Origin: Cupriavidus consociatus
GTDB lineage: Bacteria; Pseudomonadota; Gammaproteobacteria; Burkholderiales; Burkholderiaceae
Assembly: GCF_017814975.1 (NCBI RefSeq)
Contig: NZ_JAGIQA010000022.1
Coordinates: forward strand, 1 to 64,000
Reading direction: 5' to 3'
DNA length: 64,000 bases
Shown here: positions 7,727 to 16,532 of the stretch, piece by piece
How the letters are laid out: every line of letters starts with the position of its first letter
Numbering within the stretch: the first letter of the stretch is position 1
Notes under the pieces: generated by a model
The model's input: the letters and a program-made list of their open reading frames with translations, nothing else
Databases searched by the model: none
What the model was told of the DNA's origin: nothing
Made by a program: the position numbers and the translations under genes

Positions 7727-8584
7727 ATGTCGAATACGAACGTGAGATCAGGCACTTTGGCCCGTGTAGCGCAGATTTCTATTGCAGCCGTGGCTTTGGC
7801 AATATGTCTCCCACCGGCCTACAGCGCCGCCGCTGGGCGATCCGACTATCCCGAGGCTATAGAAGCTGCGCTCAAGAGCGGCGTGAAGGTCATCAAGACC
7901 TTTCCGGCAGTATCCGGTCTGACCGGATGGGCGCTGGAAAAGGACGGCCAGCAATCCATTGTCTACACAACGAGCGACAACCAGACATTGCTGGTCGGCA
8001 ATTTGGTTGGAGAAGGTGGCGAGAATATTTCTGCTCGCTACGAGCAGCAATTTCTTCCCAAACCTGACTTCTCCAGCACCTTCGCCGAAGTCGAGAAATC
8101 CTCATATGTCGTAGAGGGTACGGTCAAGGCCCCGAAGCGGATCCTCTATGTATTCACAGATGCGGAATGCCCGTACTGCCACCTCGCATGGAAGGCGCTG
8201 CAGCCCTATGAAGCGGCAGGTCTCCAGGTTCGCTGGGTATTGGTTGCTGTGATCAAGCCGTCAAGCTTGCCGAAGGCGATAGAGATTCTAGCGGCCGACG
8301 ACAGGACAGGTACGTTCCGCGCGCTCGAGCAAAGTCAAGGGAAGCCGTGGAGACCGTCTCACGGTATCGACGACCGGACGCGGCAGTCGATCGTCGCCAA
8401 CCTTCAAAGGAACCAGGCCCTTATGGAGCGCTTGCAGTTTGGCGGCACGCCGGGCTTCGTGTGGAAGGACGAGAAAGGTGAAATCAGACGTCAACCCGGA
8501 CTTCCGCGCCTGGCTGAACTGCCGTCCATCACGGGTCTGCCAAAACAGCAACACAATGACCCAGAGCTGACGCGCCTGCAATAG
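7727..8584 (+). CDS. dsbG: Periplasmic thiol:disulfide isomerase/reductase, DsbG type
   Basis: 285-aa DsbC/DsbG-family protein. A signal peptide of about 34 residues ends near AYSAAAG. The N-terminal dimerisation domain is followed by a linker and a thioredoxin domain with active site Cys148-Pro-Tyr-Cys151 (DAECPYCHLAW); CPYC is the DsbG form, whereas DsbC has CGYC. The cis-proline loop GGTPGFVW lies near 240. DsbG protects or repairs single cysteines and isomerises disulfides in periplasmic proteins. It precedes the soxCD-azurin-thioredoxin group on the same strand, although a 460-bp gap separates them, so a role in maturing those redox proteins is plausible but unproven. Confidence 0.92.
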   Translation: MSNTNVRSGTLARVAQISIAAVALAICLPPAYSAAAGRSDYPEAIEAALKSGVKVIKTFPAVSGLTGWALEKDGQQSIVYTTSDNQTLLVGNLVGEGGENISARYEQQFLPKPDFSSTFAEVEKSSYVVEGTVKAPKRILYVFTDAECPYCHLAWKALQPYEAAGLQVRWVLVAVIKPSSLPKAIEILAADDRTGTFRALEQSQGKPWRPSHGIDDRTRQSIVANLQRNQALMERLQFGGTPGFVWKDEKGEIRRQPGLPRLAELPSITGLPKQQHNDPELTRLQ

Positions 8585-9043
8585 CAGAAAGCAACGGGGA
8601 CTTTTTCGAGCGTTGGCCCAACACACCTCGGGCCAAAACTTACACGGCAGCTTCCCCTTAGAAGCAGATACGAAAGCCGGCCATTGGCGTCGTCGGCGAA
8701 TGTCGCTGCGCAGGCTATCCGTTGAGCCGACCCCGGGCACAACCGCCCCTGGTCCGCCGACGCTGAGGGTTACGTCACAGCACGATGTTCGGACTCGGCA
8801 AGCGGCGGACCGTACACCGCCATATATGACGCGATTCAGCGCAAGAAGGCCCGGCCGTCCTTTTACCGTTCGCTCTTATTAAACCATAAAGTTTTTCTAT
8901 TCAACCGCATACAAAATCTTTCTTGGGCTGAAAGGCTGCAAGGCCTCAGACTATTGATTAGCGCTCGCGATTATCTATCCAGGGACCGGCGCCGAAACTA
9001 CCGTCTTGAAAGACCGGCGGTGGATTGACGAAAAGGAGGGACA
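8585..9043. other. Intergenic region upstream of soxC
   Basis: No supportable gene. An AT-rich stretch at about 8877-8930 likely holds the soxC promoter; an AAAGGAGG ribosome site lies just before the ATG at 9044. Confidence 0.4.
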
Positions 9044-10371
9044 ATGGCAACACAAGACGACCAATCTAAGCCACTCCGTGGCGACGTGGGAAATGGTGAA
9101 AACAGCCGTCGTAGATTTCTGACAAAGGGCACTGTCGTTGCAACCTCGCTAGCGACGATGGGGTTAGCCGAACGGGCGTTGGCACAAACGACCGCAGCCA
9201 GCGAAGCGGCTGTCGCCTCGCCAAAATCTAAGAACCTTCCGCCTAACGTACCGGAATGGGAGAAGGCGCTTGGCTCGCCCACCGCCTCGCCGTATGGCAC
9301 ACCGTCGAAGTTCGAAGCCGATGTGATCCGGAAACTGTACCCCGGCTTGACCGAACCCATGTCGGCCTTCAGCACCAGTCCGTTGCAGGACCTCGACGGC
9401 ATTATCACGCCCAACGGCTTGTTCTATGAAAGGCACCATGCAGGTGTGCCCCAGATCGATCCAGCCCAGCATCGATTGATGATTCACGGCCTGGTGAAAC
9501 GGCCACTGATCTTCCAAGTCGACGAACTTAGGCAGCTTCCTTCCGAATCCCACATCTATTTCCTTGAGTGCTCGGGAAATCCGAACTTCCGCCCCCCCTA
9601 CGGAAAAACTGCAGCCGACGTCGCGGGACTGGTTAGCTGTGCGGAATGGACGGGTGTTCCCCTGAAGGCACTGCTCAAGCAGGCAGGCGTAGAAACGGCG
9701 GCCAAATGGGTTATTGCTGAAGGCGCGGACGGCGCTTCGATGACTCGGAGCATCCCCCTCCAGAAGTGCCTGGATGACGTGCTGGTGGTCTACAGCCAGA
9801 ACGGTGAACGGCTTCGCCCTGAGCAGGGTTACCCGCTACGGCTCATTGTCCCCGGCTTCGAAGGAAACATGAACGTAAAGTGGCTGCGCCGCCTTCACGT
9901 TACGGACAAGCCAGTCCACTCGCGGGAGGAGACAGGCAGGTACACCGATCTGATGCCCGACGGCCGTTCACGCGAGTTCACGTTCATGAGGAATGCAAAT
10001 CGCTCATTACTAGCCCTTCCGGCACACAGCGCCTCACCCCCAAAGGCATGCACGAAATTCGGGGCATCGCCTGGAGCGGCCGTGGAAAGATCAAAGCGGT
10101 GGACATTTCGATCGACGGCGGCGATACGTGGCGGCCCGCCACGCTCCAGCAGCCGGTGCTCAACAAGGCTCTGACAGCATTTCGCGCACCCTTCGAGTGG
10201 CATGGTGAAGAGCGGGTCATCATGAGTCGAGCCGTCGACGAGACGGGCTATGTGCAACCAACCTTCGAGCAATTGGTTGCGGTGCGCGGACGAAACTCGC
10301 AGTACCACAACAATGGGATCCAACCATGGCGAATCGACACGAGCGGGGAGGTCACCAATGCGCGCAAGTAG
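9044..10371 (+). pseudogene. soxC: SoxC-type sulfite/sulfane dehydrogenase molybdenum subunit, frameshifted
   Basis: The first frame encodes a twin-arginine signal (SRRRFLTKG near residues 22-30), the SoxC hallmark ITPNGLFYERHHAGVP, the Mo-pterin region FLECSGNPNF with the ligand cysteine, and the EGNMNVKWLRRLHV block. At 9986-9991 the frame breaks: FTFM continues as ECKSLITSPSG in another frame, which holds the Mo-Co dimerisation domain (KAVDISIDGGDTW) and ends at 10371. Two extra bases (or one missing) explain this. Intact SoxC works with the cytochrome SoxD in the periplasm. The 3' end overlaps soxD by 14 bp, so expression of soxD may depend on translation of this broken gene. Decay or sequencing error cannot be separated here. 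Confidence 0.85.
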
Positions 10372-10939
10372 ATACTATGTAACCGTGGCCTGCCTAAGTG
10401 CCGCCTTTGCCCTGCCCCCGGCGTATGCGGAGCTCGGCCGCACGGCTACGCCAGAAGAGATTTCCGGGTGGAACATTGATATTTCCCCCTCTGGCATCGG
10501 CCTGCCTAAAACCCACGGGACCGTAGCCGAGGGCGAGAAGATCTATCAGAACGCCTGCATGTCGTGCCATGGCGTCAATCTCGAAGGAGGACTGGGCCCG
10601 GCACTGGTCGGCGGCAAGGATACTCTTGCTTCGAGTAAGCCCTTGAAGACCGTGGGCAGCTATTGGCCATACGCCACGACGCTGTTCGACTACATTCGTC
10701 GCGCGATGCCGTTTCAGGCGCCGCAAACGCTATCTAACGAGGACGTTTATAGCGTGACCGGCTTCATCCTCCACAAGAATGGATTGATGCCGGCAACTGC
10801 GACGGTCGATGGCACAACACTGACCAATTTGTCGATGCCCAACCGTAACTCGTTCTATGTCGACGACCGGCCGGATGTGAAGAACGAGCGTTGCATGAAA
10901 AACTGTCTGAGGACGACTGCGTCGAAAGCCACGAAGTAG
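10358..10939 (+). CDS. soxD: c-type cytochrome subunit SoxD
   Basis: 193-aa secreted monohaem cytochrome c. A signal peptide ends at PPAYA (residue 24); the haem motif is Cys67-Met-Ser-Cys70-His71, and Met117 in RAMPFQAP is the likely axial ligand. The ISPSGIGLPKTHGTVAEGEKIY lead and the FDYIRRAMPF block are typical of SoxD/SorB-like partners. The length fits the single-haem form; the Paracoccus protein is longer. It overlaps the soxC 3' end and would pass electrons from the molybdenum subunit, perhaps to the azurin next door. Because soxC is broken, it may be functionless or serve another donor. Confidence 0.88.
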   Translation: MRASRYYVTVACLSAAFALPPAYAELGRTATPEEISGWNIDISPSGIGLPKTHGTVAEGEKIYQNACMSCHGVNLEGGLGPALVGGKDTLASSKPLKTVGSYWPYATTLFDYIRRAMPFQAPQTLSNEDVYSVTGFILHKNGLMPATATVDGTTLTNLSMPNRNSFYVDDRPDVKNERCMKNCLRTTASKATK

Positions 10940-10984
10940 CACCCTGCAGTTCTTACAACTCGCTAACTCTCTATAGGCAAACGG

Positions 10985-11434
10985 ATGCGTATTGCAAACG
11001 CCCTGGTCATTGTTGCTTTCGCCGCCCTCACGGGACAGGCGCACGCCGCAGAATGTTCCACATCAATATCCGGCAGCGATCAAATGCAGTTCGACAAAAA
11101 GGAACTTGTCATTCCGAAGGGTTGCTCATCGTACTCGGTGACGTTGACGCACACTGGAAAGTTGGCCCGCAATGTGATGGGTCACAATTGGGTGCTTTCC
11201 TCAAGTGCGGATATGCAGGGAATCGTCACCGACGGAATGGCGGCGGGTCCTGACAAGGACTACCTCAAACCCGGCGACCAACGGATTCTTGGTGCTACCA
11301 AGCTGATTGGAGGAGGACAAAGCGATGCGGTCAAGTTGGACACGACCAGATTAAAGGCCGGTCAGGACTACAGCTACTATTGCACGTTCCCCGGTCATTC
11401 CTCACTGATGAAGGGCAAGCTCACAGTTCAGTGA
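10985..11434 (+). CDS. azu: Azurin
   Basis: 149-aa blue copper protein. The signal peptide is cleaved at AHA/AEC, giving a 128-aa mature chain with standard azurin numbering: His46, Cys112, His117 and Met121 are all present (precursor 67, 133, 138, 142), as is the Cys3-Cys26 disulfide. Azurin shuttles single electrons in the periplasm. Placed 45 bp after soxD, it is the natural acceptor for sulfite or sulfane oxidation electrons. A hairpin immediately downstream (11441-11468) probably ends the transcript. Identification is certain; its partner is inferred. Confidence 0.96.
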   Translation: MRIANALVIVAFAALTGQAHAAECSTSISGSDQMQFDKKELVIPKGCSSYSVTLTHTGKLARNVMGHNWVLSSSADMQGIVTDGMAAGPDKDYLKPGDQRILGATKLIGGGQSDAVKLDTTRLKAGQDYSYYCTFPGHSSLMKGKLTVQ

Positions 11435-11440
11435 GGACAG

Positions 11441-11468
11441 AGGGCATCGGGCACTCGCCAGATGCCCT
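11441..11468 (+). terminator. Hairpin after azurin overlapping the thioredoxin start
   Basis: AGGGCATC (11441-11448) pairs with GATGCCCT (11461-11468), followed by only TT. It could be a weak terminator for azurin, and it buries the first possible ATG (11462) of the next gene. Confidence 0.5.
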
Positions 11469-11818
11469 TTGCGCATCCAACGTCAATGGCCGCTAAGCTC
11501 ATCGCACTGACCGTCGACAATCTTCCACGCCTGGTCACACCGAGCCAAGGCGCTCTCGTCGTCATGTTCTCCGCGTCCTGGTGTCTGCCGTGCAGGAAGA
11601 TGACACCTGTCTTCCTGCAACTTGTCGATGCCTTACCCGATCTGGCCCTTTACGGCGCCGTGGATATGGCCGTGTCGCCGACCATCGCTCAGCGCTGCGG
11701 TATCCGCGCAGTGCCGTCCATTGAGGTCTTTCGAAAAGATGTGCTTGCGACAGTCATTGCTGGCCAGGTTTCCCTGGATGACCTCAAAGCTCGCGTGCTC
11801 CAAGCCATCGCAAACTAG
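11462..11818 (+). CDS. Thioredoxin-family protein
   Basis: 118-aa single-domain thioredoxin without a signal peptide, so probably cytoplasmic. The active site reads SASWCLPCRKM (CLPC; classical thioredoxin is CGPC), and the cis-proline region AVPSIEVFRKDV is present. The first ATG (11462) lies in the arm of a hairpin; a second in-frame ATG at 11486 (MAAKLIALTVDN) gives a more typical thioredoxin N-terminus, although neither has a clear ribosome site. With glutathione reductase convergent downstream it belongs to a thiol-redox group; the target is unknown. Confidence 0.87.
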   Translation: MPFAHPTSMAAKLIALTVDNLPRLVTPSQGALVVMFSASWCLPCRKMTPVFLQLVDALPDLALYGAVDMAVSPTIAQRCGIRAVPSIEVFRKDVLATVIAGQVSLDDLKARVLQAIAN

Positions 11819-11858
11819 CCTTCACGCATGCCATCGACCTGGGCGGATCCATTCTCCG

Positions 11859-13208
11859 CTATCTCATGGTCACAAATTCCTCCGCTGCCGTCGGATGAAT
11901 CGCTACCGTGTTGTCAAAGTCCTGCTTAGTAGCGCCCATCTTCAGCGCCACCGCAAAGCCTTGCAGCATTTCGTCCATCCCCAATCCAATGCCGTGGATG
12001 CCGACGATCGCTTCGTCGGGACCCGCGCACACGAGCTTGAAACGGGCGGGTTGCGGGCGGTGCGTCACTGCCGAGTACATGGGCGTGAATCCGGATTTGT
12101 ACACCTTTACGGCAGCGTCGCCAAAATGCGCTCTCGCTTCCGGTTCGGTCATGCCTACCGTGCCGATGGGGGGGTGGCTGAACACCACGGTGGGGATGTA
12201 CCTGTAGCTGAGATGCTCATCGGGCTTGCCATTGAATAGGCGCTCCGACAGGCGTCGTCCGGCGCCCACTGCCACGGGCGTCAGCTCCACCAGTCCGGTG
12301 ATGTCACCCACCGCATAGATACCACGCACGCTTGTGTTCTGATACCTGTCGACCGCCACATAACCGCTGTCATCCACGACAACGCCTGCCGCCTGCAAGC
12401 CTAGATCCGCCGTGTAAGGCTCGCGGCCTATCGCCCAGACAATGCAGTCCACCGTGTGGCTTTCGCCATTCTCAAGTCGGAGCATCAGACTGCCATCCGC
12501 ATTCTTCTGTACGGATTCCGCAACGGCGTGAGTATGCAGAGCGGGTCCCTCCGCTTTCATCACCTCCACCAAGGTCTCACTCAGCAGGGGATCCAGATGG
12601 CGCAGCGGCGCGTGCTTGCGCACAAAGAGGTGCGTTTCGGAACCCAATGCGTTGAGCACCCCAGCGATTTCAACCGCGATATAGCCTCCCCCGACCACGG
12701 CCGTGCGCCTGGGCATTTCGGGCAAGGCGAAGAATCCATCCGAATCGATCCCAAACTCTGCTCCTGGGATGTTCGGACGAGCGGGACGGCATCCAACGGC
12801 AATGAGGATGTGGTCGGCCGTGAGCCGCTCATGACCGACCTCAATGGTCCTCGCGTCCACGAATCGGCCGTAACCGCCGATGACGTCGACCTGGTTTCTA
12901 TCCAGTCCCGTCTCGTAGGAGGTATGGATGCGCTGAATATAGGCGCTCCGATTCCTTACCAGAGCGGCCCAGTCAAAGTGGTTCACCATGGCATCAAACC
13001 CATAGTCGGGTCCATAGTGACGGATGGCCTCTGCAATCTGGGCGGCATGCCACATGATCTTTTTAGGAACGCAGCCGACGTTGACGCAGGTGCCGCCAAT
13101 CTGCTCCGCCTCAATCAGCGCGCATTTTTTTCCGTGCATGGCCGCCCGGTTCACAGAGGCGATGCCACCGCTGCCCCCTCCAATTACGATGTAGTCGTAG
13201 TGCTTCAT
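11859..13208 (-). CDS. gor: Glutathione-disulfide reductase
   Basis: 449-aa class I pyridine nucleotide-disulfide oxidoreductase. The FAD motif IGGGSGGIASVNRAA is at 9-23, the redox pair Cys41/Cys46 lies in GGTCVNVGCVPKK, the NADPH Rossmann motif VVGGGYIAVEIAGVL is near 172, and the second FAD motif YAVGDITG is near 295. The C-terminal dimer interface carries the catalytic His-Glu (AIHPTAAEEFVTMR). The CVNVGC site and HPTxxEE tail are those of glutathione reductase rather than mercuric reductase or dihydrolipoyl dehydrogenase. It converges on the thioredoxin gene with a 40-bp gap. Confidence 0.94.
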   Translation of the reverse strand: MKHYDYIVIGGGSGGIASVNRAAMHGKKCALIEAEQIGGTCVNVGCVPKKIMWHAAQIAEAIRHYGPDYGFDAMVNHFDWAALVRNRSAYIQRIHTSYETGLDRNQVDVIGGYGRFVDARTIEVGHERLTADHILIAVGCRPARPNIPGAEFGIDSDGFFALPEMPRRTAVVGGGYIAVEIAGVLNALGSETHLFVRKHAPLRHLDPLLSETLVEVMKAEGPALHTHAVAESVQKNADGSLMLRLENGESHTVDCIVWAIGREPYTADLGLQAAGVVVDDSGYVAVDRYQNTSVRGIYAVGDITGLVELTPVAVGAGRRLSERLFNGKPDEHLSYRYIPTVVFSHPPIGTVGMTEPEARAHFGDAAVKVYKSGFTPMYSAVTHRPQPARFKLVCAGPDEAIVGIHGIGLGMDEMLQGFAVALKMGATKQDFDNTVAIHPTAAEEFVTMR

Positions 13209-13419
13209 TGTTGATTGCCATCCCTCTCAAGATTCGGCATTTCCGTCGTCCGGCCGACAATGTGCCTAACGCCGGCCATTCAATCGCGGCCCGCCGCGCC
13301 TGACTGTTATCGCTTCACCCGGCATGGGAATGCCGAGGTACGCACGTAGGACCGCCAAGACCACACCACAGGTTGTGGCGCTCATGGCAGAACCCGTTGT
13401 CAGTACTGTCTCTTCATGG

Positions 13420-14357
13420 TCAAAACCTTACGAAAAACTTCACATCACCAGACTTCATCCTGCGATACGCATCGTTGGCCTTCTCCAACGGCAAAGTCTC
13501 GATCATCGACCTCACGCCGGCAAGGACACTGAAGCCCAGCGTCTTCTCGTTCTCGTACGGCGAGCCCGTGATCGCCCCAAGCACGCGTCGCTCCCCGACA
13601 ACCAGATGACCCGTCGAAAGCGGCAACCGTTCTTTCCCGGCCCCTAGCAGAAGCAGGCGTCCCCGGGGAGCCAAACCGTCCATGATCTTTGACACGGCGT
13701 CGGCTTGCCCAATCTCGCTTCAGCATGGCAGCGGCATCCTCTTGGTTTGCGTCAATGTAGATGTGCGCACCCAGTGCACTACCCCTCCCGACCGCAACGA
13801 CGTTGAACCCCATGCGGCGCGCGTACTGCAACGCCATGTGTCAAGGCCGCCGACGCCCAGGATCACCACGATATCGCCAGCTTGGGCGCCGCACTTCTTG
13901 AGCGCATTGAAGGTCACGATACCGGCGCACAGTATCGGCGCCGCTTCTTCGGCGTTGAGTTCGTCCGGGATTGACACCAGTCCGGTGCTGCTGGCCAGAA
14001 TCATCTCGGCATAGCCGCCGTCATACGTAGCACCAACAAACGGTTGATTCTGGCAAAGCTGGAAGTTGCCCTGGCGGCATTGCGTACATTTGCTGCAGTA
14101 GCCGCCAAGACGGCCTACACCGACGCGTGTCCCACCTTCCATGTCGAGGCAGTACCGGTGCCTAGAGCGACGATGCGGCCAACGACCTCATGGACCGGTA
14201 CGCGCGGTGGGCGCACGCTCGGATCGGCTCCTTCGATATCGCTGGCATCCGCGCCGCAGACGCCGCAGGCCTCGACCTCAATCAACGCTTCCCCGACACC
14301 CGGCGTCGGCGCCGATCTTTGCACTAACTCAAGAGTGCCGGCTTGGGTAATTTGCAT
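13420..14357 (-). pseudogene. Zinc-dependent alcohol dehydrogenase, multiply frameshifted
   Basis: Four pieces of one MDR-family alcohol dehydrogenase lie in order on the minus strand. 14357-about 14130 holds the N-terminus with the first zinc-ligand region GVCGADASDIEG and the PVHEVVGRIV block. About 14140-13840 holds YCSKCTQCRQGNFQLCQN (structural zinc cysteines) and the start of the NAD motif GVGGL. 13837-about 13720 continues MALQYARRMGFNVVAVGRG. 13695-13420 is the C-terminus (MDGLAPRGRLLLLGAG). At least three frame changes, near 14130, 13840 and 13700, separate them, so no full protein is made. Confidence 0.85.
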
Positions 14358-14612
14358 CGCACTTTCATGATCATCACTCTAAATTCGTGGAAGGCATTAC
14401 GAAGAAATTGCAGCAAAGGCAGATGGCCACGCCGCGATAAGACGCAGTATGGCCAGTTTTCCAGTTGAGTCAGTCGTGCAGCGCTCACCCCAGCTTTACA
14501 TTAGCCACCGTCAAAGACTATCCTTGCTACGCGTATGTAACGCGACAGTCCGGCTGGATCGATCTGACCGAGGCAAAAGATGCACAGAGCGCGCCGTAGA
14601 CCCCTGCGACCA

Positions 14613-14897
14613 TCAGACGACCTGATAGATCCTTACTTCCGGAGCCGCGTCCAGTAGCGGCTTCAAGGCATCGACCACGTCAGCGTTGAACAGATCGCTC
14701 TCCAGGTAGCCGTGTGCGTTCTGTTCCGTGTCGAAGCCGTGCAGGACCTGAACATCCTCATCGCGAACCAACAGTTCCTTGGATTTGGCGCCAGCGATCG
14801 TGTTGAGGAACGGTGCCTTGTAGCGTTCGTATACGCCAATGGCAGCCGGACGGTTGGCAACTGCGATCTTCAGGGTAATTTGCAGATATACCATCAT
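14613..14897 (-). CDS. Small dimeric alpha/beta-barrel (ABM-like) protein
   Basis: 94-aa protein beginning at the ATG pair 14897 with a GGAGAG ribosome site; a longer reading to 14972 has no such support. Alternating beta and helix segments (MVYLQITLKIAVANRP, then a helix containing RYKAPFLNTIAGAKSKELLVRDEDVQVLHGF, then APEVRIYQVV) resemble antibiotic-biosynthesis-monooxygenase-like ferredoxin folds. No catalytic residues can be assigned. It stands alone beside the broken dehydrogenase. Confidence 0.65.
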   Translation of the reverse strand: MMVYLQITLKIAVANRPAAIGVYERYKAPFLNTIAGAKSKELLVRDEDVQVLHGFDTEQNAHGYLESDLFNADVVDALKPLLDAAPEVRIYQVV

Positions 14898-15319
14898 TCT
14901 CTCCGAGATATAAAGACTCAAAATACGACAGCGAGTGAAGCGCAAAAGGAGGACGTTGGTCAGCGTATTCATAGCGCCATCAAACCGAACCCGTGGGCTT
15001 TACCTAAGAGAAAAGCGATTGAAATGAAAAATAACGTTCCACGCTCGTTTTCGCCCTTAACCTATAGACACCAAGGATGCAATCCACCAGCTTCACTGGA
15101 GGTCGTATGGAGTATTATTGGGGCCAATGGAGCGTGCAGCAAATGTGATAATCTTTAGTACATATAAAGAGAATCTTTGCCGCAGCCCCCGCGCGCGGTG
15201 GAACTGCATCGCCTATGAAAGCCGCGCAGAAGATCACTTGACGTCCAGACGAGGTAGTGTTGGACATGGCGTCGGAACCTCTGCGCGGCATCGGATCTCA
15301 CGACTTACTGCCGCTACCA

Positions 15320-15340
15320 CTCTGCACCTCAGGTGCAGAG
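15320..15340. repeat. Perfect palindrome with 10-bp arms
   Basis: CTCTGCACCT (15320-15329) and AGGTGCAGAG (15331-15340) are exact reverse complements around a single C. The near-zero spacer suits a protein-binding site better than an RNA hairpin. No gene within 390 bp downstream explains it. Confidence 0.6.
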
Positions 15341-15723
15341 ATCGTGGCAGCCGGCTTTCGGTGAGCGGGCCCGATCAGTGCGTTACGTCCAGAAACCGAC
15401 CGCTCTTCGACGCCCATAAGCCCACCCACCGCCCCTGCGAGGCGACTGCATATCCCGGCCCATGCTCAACCGCCACACCCCGGGGAGACTTGACGAGATC
15501 TATCACACGAAGTACGCCAACCGGCAAACTGGCACCCCTCCTCTGCCAGCAAGCAAAAGTTGCTTGAGCCAGTTTGGGCACCGCTTTCCTAAATCTAGGC
15601 AAACCTACGCACTGACCCAGGCGCGCGGTAATCACCCCGGGGCAGAACTTCGCCAAGACACCTCACCAATCACGTACGAGGCATGAACAGGACGCGCAAA
15701 TCCGTGTTGCTCGGACCTTACTA

Positions 15724-15729
15724 TATAAT
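15724..15729 (+). promoter_or_regulatory. TATAAT box immediately before the GntR start
   Basis: A consensus -10 hexamer ends 7 bases before the ATG at 15737, so transcription would begin at or within a base or two of the start codon, predicting a leaderless mRNA. TCCGTG lies at -35 spacing (17 bp) and is weak. Confidence 0.5.
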
Positions 15730-15736
15730 GTGAGGT

Positions 15737-16420
15737 ATGCAACCCGCCGCCTCCCCACTCAACCACTTCTCACGGCGCTCCACTGCTGAGAGCGCCGCTG
15801 ATTACATTCGGCAGGCCATTATTTGTGGCGATCTGCCTATGGGGGCATCGCTTTCAGAAGCGGCTATTGCCGAAAAGTTGAACATCAGTCGCACACCCGT
15901 GCGTGAGGCCATCAGGCAGCTCGCCATGGAAGGGCTAGTTCAGTTACGACCCTTTGCGGGAGCGAGCGTCTTTCGTGTCAACAGAGCGGAACTACGGCAT
16001 CTGGCAGCATTTAGGGAGATGTTGGAAGTCACTGCCATTGCGGAGGCCATACGCCTACATAAAGATCCCTTAGTGGCAGCGTTAGATGGCGTCGTAGCTC
16101 AAATGCGAGACGCTGTCGAAAGCGAAGCCGCGCACCGTTTTCTGATGCTCGATTCGGAATTTCACGAAACGATCCTGAAGTTCGCTGACAACCCCTTGCT
16201 TTGTGAAGCGTATCAGCTCGTTGCCTCCAGATTCAAGGCTCTTCGCACTTTCATAGCCAGCGATCCCGGGAAGCTCACACGCAGTCTTGCGAGCCACGCA
16301 GAGCTGGTTACGCTAATAGCAAGCGGGGACTTGGCACTTGCGCAAGCTGCATTGGTCGCGCATATGCGAAATTGGGAAAAGAACTTTGCCGCGGATTCTG
16401 CGCTGCACCTTGGAGATTAA
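15737..16420 (+). CDS. GntR-family regulator, FCD type
   Basis: 227-aa regulator. The N-terminal winged helix has the GntR signature (GASLSEAAIAEKLNISRTPVREAIRQLAMEGLVQLRPFAGASV, about 36-78), and the all-helical FCD ligand domain follows (FREMLEVTAIAEA, then DSEFHETILKFADN with the metal-binding Asp and His, then LASHAELVTLIASGD). FCD regulators sense carboxylates such as sugar acids. It lies 110 bp from the 3' end of the convergent Bug gene and next to the enolase module at 17.7-19.9 kb, its likely target. Confidence 0.93.
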   Translation: MQPAASPLNHFSRRSTAESAADYIRQAIICGDLPMGASLSEAAIAEKLNISRTPVREAIRQLAMEGLVQLRPFAGASVFRVNRAELRHLAAFREMLEVTAIAEAIRLHKDPLVAALDGVVAQMRDAVESEAAHRFLMLDSEFHETILKFADNPLLCEAYQLVASRFKALRTFIASDPGKLTRSLASHAELVTLIASGDLALAQAALVAHMRNWEKNFAADSALHLGD

Positions 16421-16532
16421 CTTTTCAAGGCGCAATGCTATTCGCGGTTTAACTGTCGCCGCAGCTATTAGACTGTATTGAGGCCCGATGACTGCGACGA
16501 CTACGAGGCACGCTGCGTGATGGGGCGATTGG

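Larger units (their letters stand above)
14898..15736. other. Gene-poor interval upstream of the GntR gene
   Basis: About 840 bp without a convincing ORF; the open frames here lack protein-like composition. It contains a perfect 21-bp palindrome at 15320-15340 and, at its right end, a TATAAT box directly before the GntR start codon. Confidence 0.45.

Noticed and set aside
15118..15656. Open frames on both strands around the 21-bp palindrome
   Set aside because: Neither strand gives a protein-like sequence and no ribosome sites are present.
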